A stretch of 64,000 nucleotides of DNA from Jaltomata sinuosa. Lineage: Eukaryota; Streptophyta; Magnoliopsida; Solanales; Solanaceae. The stretch spans positions 496,001 to 560,000 of the forward strand of contig QJPP01007527.1 in the NCBI GenBank assembly GCA_003996215.1. The letters are read 5' to 3'. The notes under the pieces are model-generated. The model saw nothing but the letters and a program-made list of their open reading frames with translations, did no database searches and had not been told where the DNA came from. A program made the translations under genes and the position numbers. Position 1 is the stretch's first letter; each line of letters opens with the position of its first letter. Shown here in pieces: positions 57,863 to 64,000 of this stretch.

Positions 57863-59341
57863 CTTGTGATGAAATGCGATAGTGACATTCCTAATTTCTA
57901 ACGTAAATTCACATATTAATTGTTCCTTTTTGCGTGTTTTAAGCTACATATTTAGTAATTTTATCGGATAAAAAACACTTCTTCTTTTTTGTTCAAAAAA
58001 GAATAACGACAAGGTCAAAATGCTCTTTATATTTATGTTTTATCTTACAATTTTTTTAATATAAATTATTTCACTTTCTCAAAAGTGATGATGAGATATA
58101 TAACAGAATTGAGTCTAAACTGCAATTCTAATGCTACTGTTTAATTCTATTCAGTTCATTGAACTATTCAAATGTTCATTTTATTAATTAATAAAATATA
58201 TCTAATCTTAATTTCTCTTGCCTCGTTTAATCCAAACGTAAATTGTACTGTAATTGGCAGAAATCTATACTCCTATCACTCATAAGTTGCTTAGTGTGCA
58301 AATCTATGTGAAGCAAATTAACTTGACAATATAATCTCACAAGCAGTTGCGTGAAACTTTTAATTATAGTTCTGATTTTATAATTTAGGTAAAAAGTTAC
58401 TCGAGTTGAAAAGGTTTTAACTTATAAAAGTGCAACTCATATCGTAATTAGATTATCTAATCTTATGATAACTTCGCGTATCCTCATAGTTTTGCTATTT
58501 AATATAGAAAGAGAATTATGATATATGGTTAGTCATTAAAGAATATATAATTTTCATTCGTACGAAATCATTTTTGTTAAAGACGCTTTACTGTTTTACC
58601 CTCAAATGTAAAATTTTCTAACGTGAATTCGTATTTAATTAGACTTCAACATGAATATCGAACATTAGGTGGAAAACTCAAAAAATAAAAGAATATAAAA
58701 TACAAGTTAAGATTAATTCTCATAGAATTAAATGAACTTTGAATGCAAAAGAAAAAGATAAATGATTCGTATTATCAAACCAAATTAGTGAAGCATAATT
58801 AATTAATTGATGTATCGTCTGGAATTAAGACATTGAATCTACAAAAAATAAAAGATATGATGAGATGCTTAGACGCAATCCCTTTTTGCCTTGATTAACT
58901 TTGTCGGACAAAAATTCAAGCAACATCTTTGTAAAAGGCATATAAAAGGTGTCTCCTTCTTCTAGGGAGCCAAGAGCTGCACGTGCTCCACTGGCTCTTT
59001 GTAATTTTGTTTATTGCTTGTTGTGACAGATTAATTAAAATATGTTTTGTAGATTAATTAATTCTTCCTAATTCAACCTGCTCTAAAAAAAATTAATCAG
59101 AAAAAACCAACATATTGCATTTGTGCTTGGCACGATTATTGAGTTTAGATTATTTAATCAGCTGGTAACTACCAGTGACCTGGACATCAGTTTCAGAGTC
59201 TAAATTCATTGAAATGTTAATAGGGACTAGCTGATCAAAAGTCAAAACAACCTAATTAGTAACGCCAATGAAGCAGTCAACAAGAAAAAATCATGTCAAG
59301 CATAAATGGATAGTGTTGGTATAATGTGTACTGTATATTTA
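57863..59341. other. Intergenic with a SINE-like relic
   Basis: I recognise no gene. At 58540-58690 the order GTACGAAATCATTTTTG...ACCCTCAAATG...GAATTCGTATTTAATTAGAC...CGAACATTAGGTGGAAAA recalls the same SolS-type SINE as at 35.5 kb, in strongly decayed form. Confidence 0.4.
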
Positions 59342-59804
59342 CTCTGTTTCATATTATTTAACCTTTATACTACAGATTTTTTTCTTTTACTTGATATTTT
59401 AATAAATAAAGAGATTTTTTTTTTCAATACGACATTATTATTAATTAAATAACTACTCACTCAGTCTATCTTTACTTATTTATATTTGACTTGGCATATT
59501 CTTTAAGAAGCACTAAATAAGAGGTAGTTTTATTATATCACCCCTATTTATTATAAATCATGTAAATATTGGAAAAAGAATACGTATTTACTAATAAGGG
59601 TAAAATAAGTAAAAAGTGGTAAGTTATTTCTTGATTTTTTAAACTGAACAAGTAAAATAGACATCTACTTGTATAAAATACTAGCAGTCAAATTTAGATT
59701 TTCAAACTATAATTAATAAGGTTATTAATTTAGTACCCTTTAATAAAGCTTTCTTAAAGCGAGTGTAAAGTCAACCTGAGTCAAGTAATATGAAACGAAG
59801 TGAG
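59342..59804. mobile_element. Outer Stowaway-like MITE (463 bp with insertion)
   Basis: CTCTGTTTCATATTATTTAACC at the left pairs with the reverse complement of the right end, CTCACTTCGTTTCATATTACTTGAC. TA flanks it at 59340-59341 and 59805-59806. It contains a second element at 59456-59671; without that it is about 245 bp, a normal Stowaway size. Confidence 0.82.
59456..59671. mobile_element. Inner Stowaway-like MITE (216 bp)
   Basis: CTCACTCAGTCTATCTTTACTTATT at the left pairs with AACAAGTAAAATAGACATCTACTTG at the right. TA is at 59454-59455 and 59672-59673. It is nested in the 59342-59804 element. Confidence 0.72.
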
Positions 59805-59806
59805 TA

Positions 59807-61561
59807 AATATAAAAAATAGTTTGGATTAGGTGCTTGAGAAGTTGTTAAGATGGGATGGTGTTTGCTAATTAAGTAATGATTAAGATGTTAGCTAGCTAG
59901 GTTGCACCTAATTATGCAGCCCCACATTAACAACTTAAAAGCCACATCTGCAATCATGTAAACAGGGACTGGCTAAGTACTAGTCGTAATCTGAGATTCA
60001 ACTATTGTCAAACACACATTAAGATATTAATCAACTTGTCTTGTACAATGCAGGGGTTGAGCTGTTCTTTTTGTGGGAAATCATTGTTTTAGTCTCTGAC
60101 AATATTATAGTACAATGAACATGTTAGATTTCCCTTTAAAATAATTTCATTTGGTAATGGGGTTTGGTGAATGTGTTGAGACCGTTGAAGTTCTCTCATA
60201 TAACCAACTACACCTTTATATAATAAGATACGAGTAATAAGATAGCTAAGAAAATATCAGGTAGTATTTATTTCATTAATCAAAAAGTTATGGAAGATTA
60301 TATTGATAAAAGCTTATATTGGAATGACCAAGAGCAGTGCAATTATATTCAATTTTATAGATTAGTGTTTGTGTTTCTAATTTAGTTGAGTCGATTGCTT
60401 CTTAACGAAGACAACATTACTGAATAGAGAAGGTGATTGTTCATGGGAAGAACACTTTGATGTGATGAATTACCAACTTACAAGTTGAATTTTATAGAAA
60501 ATGTTGTATCAACTATCGATCAAGTTGCGTTTACTTATAAAATAGAAAAATCATAATCAAATTTTATAGGTAATTACTTGATCGAATAGTCTATGGAACG
60601 AGCTGATCTACCATCTTTATTCGTAGCTTGGAGATGCATACACAACAAAAAGTCAATTGACTTTGGTGGCCATAAATATTCGATTGATGCCTATGACAAA
60701 CAGTTAATCTACCACTTCTCACCCAAAGGCCGACGCAAGGTCGGCTTGATTCACAACTGCATGCGGCCTATTGAATATTTGGACCAAAACAAATTCTCTA
60801 TTATTTTATTGGTTAATTCATATTTAAAGGAAGGAGCCTCTGCCTCTGGATTCTGCATGTCTTTAAGATTCACACAAAACAAATATTAGTATGTTAAAAA
60901 TTGTGGATTACAGGTGAAAAAATGTGGAGACTGACTCATTTTGTTTAACTTATTCATCCAGTATTTTTGAACTACAAGTAGTAACGGACAATTTTATAAT
61001 AAATGCCCAAAGACAACATGCAGAAACAATAACATTATCACGTGAATATAATCACTTGTTTACTGAAACAAGCAGTTCATGTGCACTTCAAAGTTCAAAC
61101 AATCCATTACACAAATAGCAAATTTGAGCCCATAATTAAGGAGGAGATAACAATACTTTGCTAATTACAGGAGATAACAGTTTTTAACTCAAAATATTGC
61201 TATTTTGAATTGTATTTGACACGCGTGTTTTACACCCAAATACAATTTGGGGTGTTGAGCTATTTTAGGTGGGTTGCTACTATTTAAAGGAAAAGAAAAG
61301 ATCTTTAATGAGCAGATATTTCTCCTTGAATCACGTTTGGAGTCCAATTACGAAATGGCTGATCTTAATGGAAAACTATTCAACACCAAATTGTCTAATC
61401 TGAATTTCACTGTTCTTCATCTAAAATTCTGTTTTTTTAAAAACAAATCTGGAGATTTCACAGCTCAAAAATACAAATTACAGATTCCGTTCAAGAGATT
61501 GCAAAGTGTAATCCACTCTTACAACTGTTTTTCATTAACATCATGTCGCGCCCTATTTTGA
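59807..61561. other. Gene-poor stretch with unrecognised frames
   Basis: Plus-strand frames at 60593-60889 (98 codons) and 61274-61561 (95 codons) have mixed composition but no motif I can place. I see neither splice partners nor promoter elements that would support them, and list them only so they can be checked. Confidence 0.35.
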
Positions 61562-64000
61562 ACTGGCCAAAATATGCTTGCAACATCCGGCTCTTTCTGC
61601 CTTTGTTTTGGAAAAGGGTTTAGAGTCGCCACCTAAATTTTAGGAAACTTAGGAAAACCATTTTTTAATGTAAAACTCTGTTTTTAGTCTGCGAAAACGT
61701 TTGAGATTCTGAGTAAGAGTTTTGGTTACTCGAAGGGAAGGTGTTAGGCACCCTTCAGAGCCTATCCGAAGATAGTCCTTAAACTCAGTTTAGAAACAAT
61801 ATTTGGGAAAAGTTATTTGCTCATTATTTGCTAGAAAAGGGTGACAAAAACATATTTTTTTTTAATTTAAGAAAACTCAAAGTATATGACACATGCCACT
61901 ACAATAGGCAAAAATATGAAATATGTTTATGGTAAAAAAAAAGATGAAACATATGTACGTACATGTCAAAACATATGAAAAGTTTAATAACAATACTTTT
62001 ATCGTAATTATAATTAAAGTATGTAAAACTTTATGATTTATAAGAAATATATACTTAAAAGCTATGTAAAAAGATGAAGATATTATTTATAATAAATATG
62101 CCTTTGTAAAATAAAATATATGTAGTTCTTAAAGTTTGAGAAAGTTTATGACATGTTTATTAAAAAGGAAAGTAAAGATGACGTATGTATATTTAAAATA
62201 TAGGAAATCATGTGAAAAGTTTATTATTTCAAAAGATTTGGATAAGTAAAAGTATGTAAGAAATATATTGGTAATAGAGAAAAGATATTAGAGAAAATCA
62301 TATTTTTGTTTTGTAAATATATTTCATGTAAAAGAACAATTTTGAAAACTGAGCAGAGAACGAGATTTATTTGTTTTCATGTAAGGGAGACTTTTATTCG
62401 TAAGGTAAAAATGAACATGCATTGAATATGAAAGAAAGTATTATGTACGTAAATGTAATTGTGATAAAATAATATATGTATAATTAAGTAGGAAGAAGGA
62501 TAAGTAAAAATATAAATATATATACCTTGTGGTAGATAACATATGACATATATACCTTGCATTGTTAGGCTTCAAAAATCTGAAAGTCTCAAAATATATA
62601 TATAGAGTATAGCAAATATTTGTAAAATATTGGGGTTAGAATAAGAGAATCCGCAAGTTAAATATAATGGAGGCTCGCCTAAATTAGATAAAGCATTCTA
62701 TAGTTTAAAGCCTAAGAATGACTAAATATTGTTTGAAATATATTGAATCGCTAATTAATATTTTTGAAAATCTACCGCGAGTTATTTGGAACAAAGTCCT
62801 TCTTGAAACAAAGCCTAAGTTAGTTAATAAAAAATCTGCACTATTCACCATTTATCACTACTATTTTTGAAAGTGTTTAAACACTAATTTTAAAGGATTT
62901 AAAAGGGAATTTAGAAATATTTGCCTAAGCTAAAGGAATGAAGGAAAACTCTTTCAAAATTTCAAACTAAATATCCTAATCAAACCAAATGGTAAGCCGA
63001 AGGATAAATGTTAATCGAAGTCACAAAGAAAAACACATATCCAAATAATACAAGGTTAGTTAAACAAATTCAAATAATAAGAAAAACATATAGAAAATAA
63101 AGGGCTAAGTATATTAAGTTCCTTTGAAGGAATTAATCTCCTAGTGAGTGACTCCGAAACACCGTGATGGTTCCTAATAGTTGTTCGACCCAAAACATAT
63201 TTGGGCCGAGATTGAGTTTCGAATGAGAACTCCAACTCTCCGGGGTGTACATGAAACAGAGAAAGGTGATAAGGATTAGTAACTTGCATAACAAAGTTTA
63301 CAAAAATATAGAAATATGCCAAACTTAACAATAAAGTGATAAAGAAAACAAACATGCTATTTGGAAAATACACAAGAATATATGAAAGACGACATGTAAC
63401 CATATTTGCTTCATTTTTAGCAAATGATCGAATTTATTTGACTAGAGCACAAACGAACTAACATGAGATGATTATCCGAAAAGAACTTAGGCAAAACGAA
63501 CATTTTCAACACTAGTCGATTATTGGAAAACAAAGTACACAACAAGTAGCAATATAAAACTTTATTATTATTTATTTCAAGTAAAGAAAGTAGTTATGAA
63601 ACAAATCACTTCAAAAAGATAACACTAATAACCGGGAGATTAAAGGAGAACTAAACTACTACGTTGGCTTATAATGAGTTCCTTAAGCTAGTATTCCCGA
63701 AATTGATCCCGAGTTAAAACCAAAACAATGAAAAAACGGGCAGCCCTCTTCTTCTAACAAATGCACACTAAATCAACCACTTTTTACTAGGATTAAGGTG
63801 TTTTGAAGAAAAGTTAGATTACAAGCAAGACCACGATATTTTACAAACGCCGAAAAATATAAACATGATATATACATTCCTATCCTAAACAACATTTTTG
63901 GGACTAAAAAAAATGACAAAACTTATTGCAAACTTTTCTATCTTAAGAGATTGAACTACAAGAAATGCAAGCATAACAACATATACTTTTCGGGTTTACA
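61562..64000. other. Probable decayed retrotransposon-derived region
   Basis: From about 61600 the text TTTAGAGTCGCCACCTAAATTTTAGG...GGTGTTAGGCACCCTTCAGAGCC is, as I remember it, a conserved block of large plant LTR elements. The following 1.3 kb is very AT-rich. Another ordered block occurs at 63120-63250 (AGTGACTCCGAAACACCGTG...CCGGGGTGT). No LTR pair, primer site or coding domain can be delimited within the window. Confidence 0.35.

Noticed and set aside
63056..63403. 115-codon minus frame near the right edge
   Set aside because: Hydrophobic AT-driven composition without domain; lies in probable retroelement debris.

Overview
The window is plant nuclear DNA and almost certainly comes from a Solanaceae genome. 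It is AT-rich. Its genes have many short GT-AG introns. It carries Stowaway, hAT-like and long-TIR MITEs, TRIM retroelements, and SINE tails of the kind common in nightshades. I see no bacterial or organellar features, no CRISPR array and no rRNA genes, and I recognised no tRNA gene.

Gene layout, left to right. (1) The 3' end of an expansin-like A gene (+, 382-850). (2) A complete 7-exon ESF2/ABT1-type pre-rRNA processing factor (-, 2171-4304); its last exon is only 18 bp and is missed by a simple open-frame reading. (3) A truncated PPR exon (-, 5672-5941). (4) An intact single-exon DUF241 gene (-, 8953-9777). (5) A 7.5-kb transposon-rich block (11.0-18.7 kb). It holds a hAT element with perfect 8-bp target duplications, a chimeric SKP1-like fragment, long-TIR elements (one nested in another), and a broken duplicate of the last exon of the DUF630/632 gene further right. 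(6) The intronless nuclear maturase nMAT1 (-, 19551-21683). (7) An F-box-like relic (23.2-23.8 kb). (8) The intact 4-exon DUF630/DUF632 gene (-, 24993-30938), with a coding minisatellite and a TRIM in intron 2. (9) A long repeat-rich stretch without intact genes (31-40.4 kb), with a DCL2-like fragment and a C-rich tract inside a MITE. (10) A complete 13-exon two-domain tRNA-His guanylyltransferase, THG1/ICARUS1 type (+, 40492-47391). (11) Convergent to it, the 8-exon photosystem II assembly factor HCF244 (-, 47639-50917). (12) A 10-exon O-fucosyltransferase-family gene (-, 52546-56596). (13) A gene-poor end (56.6-64 kb) with nested MITEs.

The genes are ordinary plant housekeeping or organelle-support genes with no operon-like relation. 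Two encode organelle factors: nMAT1 for mitochondrial intron splicing and HCF244 for chloroplast D1 synthesis. Two act on non-coding RNA: ESF2 on pre-rRNA and THG1 on tRNA-His.

Most notable are: THG1 built from two blocks of exons with nearly identical lengths, whose first block has Ala in place of the conserved metal-binding Asp29; an nMAT1 whose reverse-transcriptase YADD box reads FGGH; duplicated and decayed DUF632 copies whose insertion history can be read from target-site duplications; and a 142-codon open frame filling most of a THG1 intron. I found no clear evidence of a wholly new biological system.
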